Part shown: piece after piece, positions 27,116-37,000 of the stretch
Layout of the letters: every line of letters begins with the position of its first letter
Position numbering within the stretch: position 1 is the first letter of the stretch
From: Chrysochromulina parva
Taxonomy: Eukaryota; Haptophyta; Prymnesiales; Chrysochromulinaceae
Assembly: GCA_002887195.1 (NCBI GenBank)
Contig: PJAB01000124.1
Coordinates: 1 to 39,308 of the forward strand
Length of the DNA stretch: 39,308 nucleotides
Direction of reading: 5' to 3'
Position numbers and translations under genes: made by a program
The notes under the pieces: model-generated
What the model was told of the DNA's origin: nothing
Seen by the model: the letters and a program-made list of their open reading frames with translations, nothing else
Database searches by the model: none

Positions 27116-28108
27116 TCACTCGAGAGTCCAGTCAATCGGTTGCTGTCCCATTTTGACGAGGAATTCGTTAGCTGCTGAGAAGCACCGGCAGCCTCGGAAC
27201 TTGGTTACGCTGAGAGGCGACGGATGCGCCGTTTCGATGACGCAGTGCCGGCTGCGGTTGATCATGGTGCATTTTTTCTGAGCAAAACCGCCCCAGAGGA
27301 TGAAGACAGTTGGAGTCTCTTTCGAATTCAGCACGCGAATTACGGCGTCGGTGAATGTCTGCCAGCCATACGCTTGGTGTGAGTTGGCTTCGCCCTGACG
27401 CACAGTAAGGGTCGCGTTCACCATCATGACGCCACGCTGCGCCCAGCTCTCGAGGTTGCCGTGCGCAGGGCGCCGGAAGTCCTTCACGTCCTGCTCAAGC
27501 TCCGTGTATATGTTCTTGAGACTTGGTGGCACCTCGACGCCGCGGCTGACCGAAAACGCAAGACCGTGTGCCTGGCCACGGCCGTGGTATGGGTCCTGAC
27601 CGAGAATCACGACACGTACTGCATCGAGTGGGGTCAGGTTGAAGGCAGAAAAGACGTGTCTGCGAGGGTCGCGAGTCGATCGGAAGAAACTGGGTTGTGA
27701 TGGGAAGCTGACCGCACGGTGCTCGAGAGGGGCGTACTGCTCTGGCGGGAAGATGGACTTAGTCTTGCGCTCCGCTGCAATCTTGTTGGCCAGCTCTGCA
27801 AAGTATGACTTTCCAAACTCTCGGCGCAGCGCAGCAAGCCAGCCGGGCTCTGTAAGGTGCCCGAGAAGAGCCGTGACAACCTCGGACTGCGGCGGCGGCT
27901 CGGGGCGCGCGACTTTGCTCGCGCCGTCGTTGGTCGCGGTCGCTGAGGTCGACGGTTGATCCTCGTCACGCGGGCGCTTCAGAAATCGCATCATGGACAT
28001 TGCTCTTCGCAAACGCGCGAAAATCCGTTGAGTCAAAAAACCTTTGGAAAAAAAGTCATGGGCTTGGTCACTGGTGAGGGATCGATACGCATGAAAGTTG
28101 TTTTCCAT
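27116..28108 (-). CDS. UNG: uracil-DNA glycosylase (family 1)
   Basis: Removes uracil from DNA to start base-excision repair. The 330-residue form has the water-activating loop GQDPYH (170-175), HGLAFSV (181-187), the PPSLKNIYTEL segment, NATLTVRQGEANSH (231-244) and the Leu loop HPSPLS (295-300). All catalytic parts are intact. The first ~130 residues are poorly conserved; RFLKRPRDED (41-50) is a basic stretch that could serve nuclear localisation. Start is ambiguous: ATG 28108 lies 16 bp from the ATG of the divergent golgin gene, whereas ATGs at 28000, 27994 and 27991 (MSMMRFLKRP) leave room for a promoter. The longer form could carry a mitochondrial presequence. Confidence 0.95.
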   Translation of the reverse strand: MENNFHAYRSLTSDQAHDFFSKGFLTQRIFARLRRAMSMMRFLKRPRDEDQPSTSATATNDGASKVARPEPPPQSEVVTALLGHLTEPGWLAALRREFGKSYFAELANKIAAERKTKSIFPPEQYAPLEHRAVSFPSQPSFFRSTRDPRRHVFSAFNLTPLDAVRVVILGQDPYHGRGQAHGLAFSVSRGVEVPPSLKNIYTELEQDVKDFRRPAHGNLESWAQRGVMMVNATLTVRQGEANSHQAYGWQTFTDAVIRVLNSKETPTVFILWGGFAQKKCTMINRSRHCVIETAHPSPLSVTKFRGCRCFSAANEFLVKMGQQPIDWTLE

Positions 28109-28124
28109 TTACGTCTCCTTTGGA

Positions 28125-30203
28125 ATGTCGATACTTGGAGATGCTTTCGGGCTTGCGGCTATGTCGGCGGCGGCGGAGAAGGTGAAGAGCGCCGCCGCCA
28201 AAGCGCATTCACTGGCGCAGGTCCACCTAGGTGATATGCTCGAGACAGCGGAGGTTCAATATGACGAGACAGGCCGTGCGGTGATCTCTACTGACCGACA
28301 TCCAGGCGTTTCCGATGATGCGAAGGCCAATAGCAGGATTTCCGCGCTCATCGACGAGCGTGAACAGCTCCGCGAACTTGCCAACGAGCAGCTTAGGCAG
28401 CTGCAGGATCAGCTGGCGAGGCGGCTCGAGCTGACCGAGGAGCATCGTGCTGAAGCAGAGGCGCGGGTGCATGGAGCGGTCGAACGCGAGGAGCACCTGG
28501 AGCAGAGGATCCTCTCGCTCGAGGTGCACCTGGACGGCGAGCAGGCACGCCGGCGCATGCTCGAGGTCGAGTGCGAAGAGCTGCGCGCGCTGCGCCGCGA
28601 ACACGCGACGTCCACGGAGGGGGCTGCGATGGCGCTTTCTGCGGCAGTGGACGCTGAGGCTGCTCGGTGGCGTGGCGACGTTGAAGAGATGCGCAGCGAG
28701 AGGGCCAAGGCGCAGCGTCGCTGCGAGCAGCTCGAGCAGGAGGTGAATGGCCTGAGAGAAGCCTGGCGAGCCGATCAAGAGGCGTCGCGTCTGCAGCAGC
28801 AGGAGCAGGAGCAGAAGGCGCGAGCCGCAGCAGGCTCGAGCCGAGAGGAGTCCACAAGCGTGGCGGAAACGGCGGCAACGGCGGCAGCGACGGCTACACG
28901 AATGCTCCGGGCAACGCTAAGCGCCGAGCATGCGCGAGAGGTGGCACGGTCCGTAGACGAGGCACGGGCGACGCAGCGCGCCGAGCACGAGCTCCAGATG
29001 GCGCAGGCTGTGGCACGCGCACACGAGAGCTTGGAGGCCACCCGACTGGACCGCGACGCGTGCATGCGGCAGGTGAAAGAGCTGCGCGTGGCCGTCGGCT
29101 GTATGACGCACGCCATAGCGGAGCAGGACGTGTGTCTCGCACGCACGGCTGCCGACGCGCAGAGAGCCGTCGAGGAGCGTGCGGCTCTGAAGGCGCAGGT
29201 GCAGCACGGAGTCGACGCAGCAAGCGAGCATCTTGAGAGCGCCACACGCGAGGCGGCGCACCAGGTACGTGATGCCGAGCTGCATGCTGCCAACCTTCGG
29301 CGCGAGCTTGACGAGCTGCAGCAAACGGTTGCAAAGGAGCGTGCGGACGTGGCGGCAGAACGTGAGTCGGCAGAGGAGCATCGCAAGGCGCAGGCCCGCA
29401 CGCTTGCCGCGACGGTGAGCGAGCTGGATGGTGCGCAGCAAGAGCTACGTAAGGTGCGAGGCGAACTAGAAGCGCTGCGGCTCCACCTGCTCGATGACGA
29501 AGAGGAAAGTTCCCAACGCGAGGGGCAACTGTCCGACCATGTGCGCACACTCGAGGCCGCGGCTGCTGACTTGGAAGCGAGGAGGCAGAGCGCCGAGGCA
29601 GCGGCGGCGGCGAGCGAGAATCGCGCCGGGCGTGCCGAATCGGCCCTTGCGACAGCCGAGCGCCGCATCGTCGAGCAGTCGACCGCGCTCTCGAACTTGC
29701 AAATCGTGCTCGAGCACCTGCAGCTGCAGTCGACCGGACCGAGCGAGGAGCTCACGCAGCTGCGCCTTGGTGGCCGGCTCCTCGCGGACGAGCTGCATCA
29801 AATGGAGGCTGAGCACGCCGGCGCGGTGCTCGCACGCGATGAGCTCCCCAAGGTGCGCCGCAAGCTCGAGGAGGAGAGGGAGGCGAATTTGCTGCGGCAT
29901 GAACAGATGGCGAGCATGCAGGCACTGCTGCGTGCTGCAAAGGATGAGCGCTCGCAAGACTCGGTCATCGACAAGCAGCTCGTTGCCTCCGTGCTCGTCA
30001 AATACGTCGAGGGCGGGAACAGTGGCCAGGTGCTCGCAGTGCTCGCCTCGATGCTCGGCTGTTCTCATACCGAACGCCAGAGGCTCGGACTTGTACCCCG
30101 GACGATGATGGCGTCCCATCCGGATGCGAAGCTGTCCGACCTTTGGACCGACTTCCTGCTGGCCGAGTCAGGCGATGGGACGACTGGAGCTTCGGCGCGT
30201 TGA
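28125..30203 (+). CDS. GMAP-210/Rud3-like golgin with GRAB-type C-terminus
   Basis: A 692-residue coiled-coil protein. It begins MSILGDAFGLAAMSAA and reaches DML by about residue 39, a Gly/Ala/Ser-rich amphipathic start like the curvature-sensing ALPS helix of GMAP-210. A heptad coiled coil fills about 70-600. Near the end (about 612-660) IDKQLVASVLVKYVEG ... LAVLASMLGCSHTERQRLGL matches the GRAB/GRIP pattern, in which golgins of the Rud3/GMAP-210 type bind Arf1 at the Golgi. The order ALPS-like helix, coiled coil, GRAB is that of GMAP-210, only shorter. The assignment rests on short motifs. ATG 28125 is chosen because it includes the ALPS-like segment; 28161 is an alternative. Confidence 0.82.
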   Translation: MSILGDAFGLAAMSAAAEKVKSAAAKAHSLAQVHLGDMLETAEVQYDETGRAVISTDRHPGVSDDAKANSRISALIDEREQLRELANEQLRQLQDQLARRLELTEEHRAEAEARVHGAVEREEHLEQRILSLEVHLDGEQARRRMLEVECEELRALRREHATSTEGAAMALSAAVDAEAARWRGDVEEMRSERAKAQRRCEQLEQEVNGLREAWRADQEASRLQQQEQEQKARAAAGSSREESTSVAETAATAAATATRMLRATLSAEHAREVARSVDEARATQRAEHELQMAQAVARAHESLEATRLDRDACMRQVKELRVAVGCMTHAIAEQDVCLARTAADAQRAVEERAALKAQVQHGVDAASEHLESATREAAHQVRDAELHAANLRRELDELQQTVAKERADVAAERESAEEHRKAQARTLAATVSELDGAQQELRKVRGELEALRLHLLDDEEESSQREGQLSDHVRTLEAAAADLEARRQSAEAAAAASENRAGRAESALATAERRIVEQSTALSNLQIVLEHLQLQSTGPSEELTQLRLGGRLLADELHQMEAEHAGAVLARDELPKVRRKLEEEREANLLRHEQMASMQALLRAAKDERSQDSVIDKQLVASVLVKYVEGGNSGQVLAVLASMLGCSHTERQRLGLVPRTMMASHPDAKLSDLWTDFLLAESGDGTTGASAR

Positions 30204-30895
30204 TGGGCCGTGAACGGTCGAAGTGCCAAGACGGTCGTGATACGTCGCGCGGACCCACCAGACGGACGGAGGCGACAGGGCAGCGCCGAGATGGCATGTT
30301 CGACCGAGATGCGACAACAAACACAGCCGGATAGCGGTAGTTCGGCGGTCGACAGGTTGACGAGCATGTGCCGCGTGTGCCGTAGCCATGTGGGTCGACT
30401 CACGACTCTGCGGTCGGCGCGCTCGTCTTCGCTCTCCCCTGCCGTGTTTCGGCCATTCTCACGCGTCTCGGGAGCGTCGGGTACCCGCGCTCTCGACCGT
30501 TGGGGCGAGAAGTCCCAAGTAAGTCCGAAGAGGCCTGCAAGCCTACGAAAAGCCGGGCATTCCGCGTTGCTTCGGCAGACGGCACGCATGCGCTACCGAT
30601 GGCACGCCGACGCGCACATTCCCTCCGCCCGTCGACGGACCCGGCATGTTCCGGATGCTCCGCGCCTCCGCCGGGAGACCGGTGGGACTCGGTGTTTAGC
30701 TTTAGGGGGCGGTTTTCGACACTGCGTCGCTGTTCCGATATCCGGGGTCGCCCGCGGCCTTCTAAACTCTTATAGCTGAGGGCGTTCCCCATCGGCATCG
30801 TTTGAATTAAAATTCATGAATCTTACTTCTCGAAGGGAGTTCGTCGGCTTGTAGTAACACAGTGTCCGACCGAAGTCCGACCGTGTAGGCGAAAC

Positions 30896-30943
30896 GTGGC
30901 TACCGTCAGTGGCTACCGTCCGCAGTGGCTACCGTCAGTGGCT
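30896..30943 (+). repeat. tandem GTGGCTACCGTC repeats
   Basis: GTGGCTACCGTC at 30896-30907, 30909-30920 and 30925-30936, plus a partial GTGGCT at 30938. Spacing is 13 and 16 bp. No gene is attached to it. Confidence 0.85.
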
Positions 30944-31356
30944 CGCCGTCACGCGCCTGCGCACATCGGTCGACCCGTGGCCGCTGCCGCGATTCGACCA
31001 GCCGCTCGCCGCAAACCGTGCCGTCCCATTGGCGGTGATGCTCACAAAACCTCGGGCACTTAGATGGGCACTTCGTCGCTTGCTTGGACCTTGTGAGGGT
31101 TCAGGGCCGAACGCGCCGGAGCGTCGCCGTGTGGAGGCATTGCAGGTTCTGGGGCCTCTATCTGTGCGGGGGGGCTGCGGGGCGTCAATGACGCTGCGAC
31201 GGGCGCAGCCTGATGCGCCGCTCTCGTCCGAGTGGCGCTGATATCGAAGGAATCAGCGGCATCGGCCAGCCAGCCAGCAGAACTATGCTTGCGAAATGAT
31301 GATGCACAGAACAAGCTGACCTCAGAGGCGGAACGCTTTGCTATGCTCAGTTTGAA

Positions 31357-31404
31357 TTCGGCCTCCGCTTCGGCCTCCGCTTCGGCCTCCGCTTCGAGCC
31401 TCCG
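31357..31404 (+). repeat. 12-bp minisatellite TTCGGCCTCCGC
   Basis: Three exact tandem units (31357-31368, 31369-31380, 31381-31392) and a fourth diverged unit. On the minus strand it would code for an (AE)n run, but no confirmed gene contains it. Confidence 0.9.
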
Positions 31405-31434
31405 TTTCACCACCCACTTCGTCCAATCTTCGGC

Positions 31435-31659
31435 CTACCTGAACTCAGGCACGATTTCGTTTCCGAACACAGCCTTCCATTGCATTCGGGCCTGACGGGC
31501 GGAAGCGATGAGTCCTCGTTAAGCGCAATTGCGAGTGGTAACAGTCCCTGGCCCTATAGCGCGTACCTGTTCGCGCAGCTCCGCATTCGCGTCACTCATC
31601 TCGATGGAGGTCTTCGCTGAGTTCTTCGCAGAGTCGCAGAGACTTCCACAACGCGCCGC
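31435..31659 (-). CDS. doubtful two-exon micro-ORF or 3' end of an unknown gene
   Basis: On the minus strand an open stretch (31659-31567, containing ATG at 31599) ends in CAG followed by GTACGCG, and a second stretch (31491-31435) follows a CAG acceptor and ends in TAG. The gap is 75 nt, exactly the length of two of the better-supported introns here, and phase 0 is kept. From the ATG the product would be 29 residues, MSDANAELREQ joined to ARMQWKAVF. The open frame extends 20 codons above the ATG to another CAG, so this could be the last two exons of a longer gene, but I could not find a fitting upstream exon. No family is recognised. Confidence 0.2.
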
Positions 31660-31876
31660 CTGCGAGGATCCCAAATTGATCTATATATGTTTTCTCGATG
31701 TGGTTACGAAATCAGTAAGATCATACTTGATAGGATCATTTCTATAGTATGTTCTCCACTCGCACTTCGTAAAGAAGTCCGATCTACCACCGTCGAGGAC
31801 GACTCCTATGCCGCCCTGTCACGATCGACGCAGGCGCAGCCTCACGGCTCGCGTTGGATGAGCGTTTCAAGTGGCG

Positions 31877-32059
31877 GGGGGTACGTCAGAGACGGCCACA
31901 ATTACAAAACCCTTTCAGACTCATCTGCACACACCATTTCACAGACGTTCATCACACGACCATATCACCGCACACTATGCGGGGTACGCCAGAGACGGCC
32001 AAAATCAGACCCATCACACCATTTCACAGACGTTCATCACACGACCATATCACCGCACA
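31877..32059 (+). repeat. tandem duplication with 45-bp perfect core
   Basis: Two copies, 31877-31974 and 31981-32059. Each starts GGGGTACG(T/C)CAGAGACGGCCA and ends with an identical 45-bp segment (31930-31974 and 32015-32059, beginning CACACCATTTCACAGACG). Copy 1 carries about 19 extra bases after the first third. It lies 240 bp upstream of the PSMA6 ATG. Confidence 0.92.
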
Positions 32060-32299
32060 TTACCGCACAACCGCACAGTCACTCTGCATCTCTGTTGGAT
32101 TTGTGTCAAGGTTGCCGTGCCTCTTCACTGACATCTTCCTGTGAACGCGAACCCACGGCGGCAAGCAGGCGTCCTTCGCAAGCGTCGCCGCCGCGCAGCA
32201 GCGCCCCACAGCGCGCTAGCCTCTCTCGTCCAGCTGCATCGTGACCGTGCCGTACCGTGCTCTGCCCGTCTGGCAGGTACATCCAGACCAGCTGCAGCC

Positions 32300-33282
32300 A
32301 TGTCACGCGGTAGCTCCGCTGGCTATGATCGACACATCACCATCTTCTCGCCAGAGGGTCGGCTCTACCAAGTCGAGTACGCCTTCAAGGTGCGTGCTCC
32401 GCGATGGGCCGCCTCCCCGCACACGCCACATCTCACGATGACCGGTCGGTGTGGCTGCGTGCAGGCTATCAAGACGAGTGGCCTCACCTCTGTGGGCGTA
32501 CGCGGCGCCGACTCTGCAGTCGTACTGACGCAGCGTAAGGTGCCTGACAAGCTGCATGACCCCGAATCGGTCACCAACATGTACCACATCACGGAGAACA
32601 TCGGGCTTGTGATGACCGGTATGGTTGCCGATGCCCGCTCCAAGGTGCAGCGGCTGCGCAGCGAAGCGGCGGAGTTTAAGTTCAACAACGGGTACGATAT
32701 CCCTGTTGGCTACTTGGCAAAGCGTGCTGCAGACCTGGCACAGGTCTACACGCAGCACGCCAGCATGCGCCCGCTCGGCATCGGTACGTGCGCGAACGCG
32801 ACGCCCGAGTTGCGCTCGGACGCTGCGTGCCGTGTCCAGATCCTTGAAGAGAAACACGGCGGGAATCCCAGCCTGCCTGGCTCATCCTGCCCCTGCCTGC
32901 GTGTGCATCCGCAGCCATGATCATCGTCGGTATTGACGTCGAGGGCGAGAACAAAATTCCGCAGCTGTACCGATGCGATCCCGCTGGGTACTACGTTGGC
33001 TACAAGGCTACCTCCGCCGGCCAAAAGGAGCAGGAGGCCAACAACTTTTTGGAGAAGCGCTACAAGACGGACCCAAACCCGGCCCTGTCGTACGATGACA
33101 CCGTGCAGCTCGCGCTGGCGTGCCTGCAGACTGTCCTGGGTTCGGACCTCAAAGCCAGCGACGTGGAGGCGTGCGTGGTGCGGAACGACGCGCTTAAATT
33201 CACTAAACTGTCCAACGACGAGATAGAGGCGCATCTGACGGCGCTCGCTGAACGTGACGACGATGTTGCGGCGCGCGACTAA
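32300..33282 (+). CDS. PSMA6: 20S proteasome subunit alpha-6, three exons
   Basis: Alpha-ring subunit of the 20S proteasome (alpha-6 in PSMA numbering, alpha1). Exons 32300-32389, 32465-32783 and 32915-33282; introns 75 nt (32390-32464, phase 0) and 131 nt (32784-32914, phase 1), both GT...CAG. Splicing joins YQVEYAFK to [10 protein letters not shown] and MRPLGI to AMIIVGID, as in other alpha-6 subunits. The 258-residue product begins [20 protein letters not shown], close to identical to the human N-terminus, with the alpha-subunit signature [10 protein letters not shown]. Further marks are [18 protein letters not shown] and [12 protein letters not shown]. The end HLTALAERD is followed by a short DDVAARD tail. 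Confidence 0.96.
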
Positions 33283-34033
33283 AAGCGCGGCCCCGACGGC
33301 GTGGCGGTTGAGCGAACGTGGGCAAGCGTCGGCGCGGCGTGGCGGGGCGGGGACCTGCTGGACGTTCATGGCTCACCGCGTGCGACCGTGTGGCCCGATT
33401 CCGTCGGGGCGCAAGGAAAGCGCCGAGCGTGGACTACCGTGTGGTGCGGGCTGCCCCCCCCGCGGCTAGTATGTGTAGCCAAGCAACGGCAACGCGACCA
33501 TCCAAAAGTACGATCGAATCACGGCGAGCGGTATACGTGTACAACGTGTGAGAGGGAACCCGTTAAAGATGGTGTATGTGGCGCCGGTCCGGATGCCGCG
33601 CCGGCCTCCCGCGTCCAATTGCCCGCGTCCCGGGCGGCGTGATCGGTTAAACCGCGATGGAGACGGCGCGCGTTGCGCCAACGCGCGCGGTCTACCGCGT
33701 GGTTACTAATTTCGCTATTCCGTACGGAAGTGTTCGCTCGGTTACTAATTTCCCTACGTCCCGCGCGGCCGGCGCGGGCCGCGACGGAGGCGGGAGGGCC
33801 GACGGGCGGGCCGCACGCCGGAGCGGCGGTCAGAGCGGCGGCGCGTTGCGCTTGCGGTGCGCCGGGGACGAGAGCGCACGCCCACGGTCGCCGCGACAAG
33901 ACAGGGTTCCTGCTCGCGGTCCTGGCGGCGGTCCGGCGTCTCGCACGCGGGCCACGGCCTAAGCCACGGCCGGCTCGCGGTTCCACGCGCGCCAGCTGCG
34001 CGCGCCGGATCCCGATTGCTCGACCCGATTGGG
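33283..34033. other. convergent intergenic region
   Basis: 751 bp between the 3' ends of PSMA6 (+) and NEK10 (-). Very GC-rich in parts (33770-33970). It contains the direct repeat GGTTACTAATTT at 33701-33712 and 33740-33751. No gene is supported. Confidence 0.55.
33701..33751 (+). repeat. 12-bp direct repeat GGTTACTAATTT
   Basis: Copies at 33701-33712 and 33740-33751, 39 bp apart, in an intergenic region; AT-rich compared with the surrounding GC-rich DNA. Confidence 0.8.
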
Positions 34034-37000
34034 TTATGTTGTAGATGGGGGCGGTACGGGTGGCAGATTGGCGCCGCCTGCGCGAATAACAGGTGGCAAG
34101 GTCGCGCCGGCAGGTGTGTTCGGCGCCCGCATGAGCGATTTGACAGGGCCGGGGGTTGTGCGGAGGCGCCCCGGCGGGTATACGGGCGCTGGGTCAGGCG
34201 CTGGAGCTGAACCAGCGCTAGCTCCCCCCCGATCGGGCATCGGGACGAGTCGTGCTGGCTCTGGTAAGGAGCCAGGCAGCGAGATGGCACGCTGCATCTT
34301 GGGAGGCGCTGGCTCGCTGCCAAGCGTCTCCTCACTCGTGGCGCCCAGCGCGTAGTACCCCGTCACTTCGAGCACCTGTTCGATGTACTGCTGCATCGCC
34401 TCGTAGCTGATGCGCTGCACGTCCGCCGCGGACGATCGAAAGGCGAGGTCGATGGTCTCCTGCGAGCCGCTCACCACCTTGTGCAGCTCGACCTTCAGGT
34501 TGCGACCGCGATGGTGGTTGCGGTGCGAGAAGAGCTCGCGCTTGTACTTTTCGATGGCCAGGCGCTCCGCCGAAAGCGCGCCCTCCATCGAGGGCGGCAG
34601 CTCGCAAATGAAGAGAATTTTGTGCAGCTGGTTGAGCAGTCGCGAGCACGGGTCGTGTATCTCGCGGATGCGGCTCGGAGAGATAGAGAGCATCGGTGAG
34701 CGCGTCTGTCCACTGCGTCTCAATAGCGACGGCTCGCCCGGCTCACGATGCGACACCCCACCGCTGGGGCCGCCTCCATGACCGGGGCCATGACTAGCGC
34801 CACGCGGCTGGCCAGAGCCAAGGTGATGGCGCGCGAGCAGCCGATGGACAGCCTCTTTGTTGCGCGAAGCCTCACGCTCGTGCCTCTGGCGGAAGTCGCG
34901 CTCTATATGCACCTCTGCGCGCAGCTGATGCTCGGCGCGGCTCACGCGCGCAAGCTCGGCCATCAGTACTGGCGAGATGAGCGATGAGACCGCGTCTATG
35001 TCTGGGCGCACCTGTGGGTCGACGCTGAGCAACTTGGAGACCACATCGACGAGGAGTGGCTCAAACGGACCGCTTATGGGCTTGTAATTGCCCTCGACGA
35101 TGTTCGTGGCAACAACGAGTGGATTACTGCCCTCAAACGGCGGGCGCAGCATTGCAGTTTGGTACAGGATGCAGCCAAGCGACCAGATATCGGCCTTCTC
35201 ACCGTAAGTCTCGTGCTGGATGATCTCGGGGCACTGGTAGAGCACGGTTCCGACGACCGAGTCCATGACTGAGTTGGTGCCCATGCGCTGCTTGGCGAGG
35301 CCGAAGTCGGCAAGCTTGACGACCCCCTCGGCTGTGATCATTACGTTGGATGGCGTCAAGTCGCGGTGGACCACATGCTTCTCCTTGTGGATGTAGCGGA
35401 GGGCGAGGCACATTTGCGTAAAGATGGACCAGATGCGCGCCTCGGGCATCGTCTGCCCTTTCTCGGCGAGGCTGTTAAGATGATCAAGAAGCGTGGCACC
35501 TTCGACGAGCTCCATCACGATGTAGAGCGACTTTCCCTGCTGAAAGGACTCGAAGTACCGGATGATGTTTGGGTGCTGCAGCGTCGAAAGGATCTTGACC
35601 TCGCGCTTTAGGTAGCTCACAGGCTGCTGCGCGCCAGATGGCTGCTGAGGCTGCATCTCGGCAACCGCGTCCAGCGGCAACTCTTTCATGGCGAAGAGTG
35701 TCTCGCCTGTATCTTTTTTCACCTGATACACGCTTCCAAAGGCGCCTCGGCCCAGGAGCTCCTGCACGGCATAGTCCTTGACCTTGTGCGACGCCGGGCC
35801 TTTGATCACATTGATGTCTGCGAGAGCCTCCTGCATGCGCACGCGCATCTCAGCCGTGAGCCGGAAGAGCTGTTGCGCAAGGGGCGCGTAGCATGCCAGC
35901 GAGTTGACGTAGTGGCCGAGATCAATGAAAGCCGCGAAGAGGACGGGGGGGAAGAGCCTTTGGAAGATCTTGCGGTTGCGTTCCGTGGAGAAAAGGATGC
36001 GTAGCGCGCGAAAGGCGTGTGCGGCAAGCAACTCCGGAGACGGTTCGCCACCCTCAGCGATCCGTGAAACGTCCGCTGCATCTGCTGCCGGCGCGGCAGC
36101 GGCGGTGCTGGGACTGATGCGCGCATCGGCACTGGCACAACTGACAGCAGCAGCCCTCCCACTACCAGCCGTGGTAGGTGCCCCGATGTTGGCAGCTTCA
36201 GGCGGAGCACACTGCAGGAGCAGCTGCCCTAGCTGGTAGACGCCATTTGCTTTGCGGATCTGTAGTGCTCCCTCGTCATCGAGCGCGATCGCAGTGAGCA
36301 CGGAGCAGATGGCGATGGCGACGCGCGGCGCGAGATATGGCGCAGACAGCACATTCATCAGCACGTTGATGCCGCCGATCTGCCGGATCTCCTTTCCACA
36401 CTCGCCGTGGCCTATCATCCGCTCGAGCGTACGCAGCAGCGGCAGCTGCACGTTGGGATCGTCCGAAGGGAGCGCGGAAAGGATGGCGGCCGTCCCATCG
36501 TGAAGCACCACGTCCAACAGAAACGTGCGCTCACTCAGGAGCAGCTCGATCAGCTCGGCAGCGTGCGCCTTGAATGTGGGCTCATAGTCGGTGAGGATGC
36601 GGAGGAGCATCTCCGCGCAACCCAGCTGGCCGAACGCCTGAAGGTGTGATTCGAGTTGCACAAACTGGTGCATGGCGACGAGCACGCACTGCAGCACGAG
36701 CACCTCGCGCGTCGACAGCAGAGCGACGAGTGCACGCTGCAACCGCATGCCATCGGTGGGCTCCGCTGCGGAAGTCGACGCTCCTGCTGCGGCCCTCGAC
36801 AGCGGTGCCAATTCCTCGAGGGGAGCGAAGCGCTTCATGATTGAGAGTGTCTCAACGAGCATCCCAGAGGCGAAGTCAGTGTGCGGCTGCGACGAATGCT
36901 CTTCCGAGAGCTCCACAAAGAGGCGCACGAGCACTTGTGCACCTCCAAGCTCCGAAAAGAGCATGCGGTGGGCCGGATCTCGCATGAGCACGCGCATGCA

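Larger units (their letters stand above)
30204..32299. other. long intergenic region with repeats
   Basis: 2.1 kb between the golgin and PSMA6 genes (both +). It holds three small repeat clusters listed separately and a doubtful tiny spliced ORF on the minus strand (31435-31659). Other open frames have no family resemblance, and two of them cross the repeats. The PSMA6 promoter must lie at its right end. Confidence 0.5.

Noticed and set aside
31687..32244. Plus-strand 185-codon frame across the 45-bp duplication
   Set aside because: It reads through non-coding tandem repeats, has biased composition and no motif, and ends in the PSMA6 upstream region.
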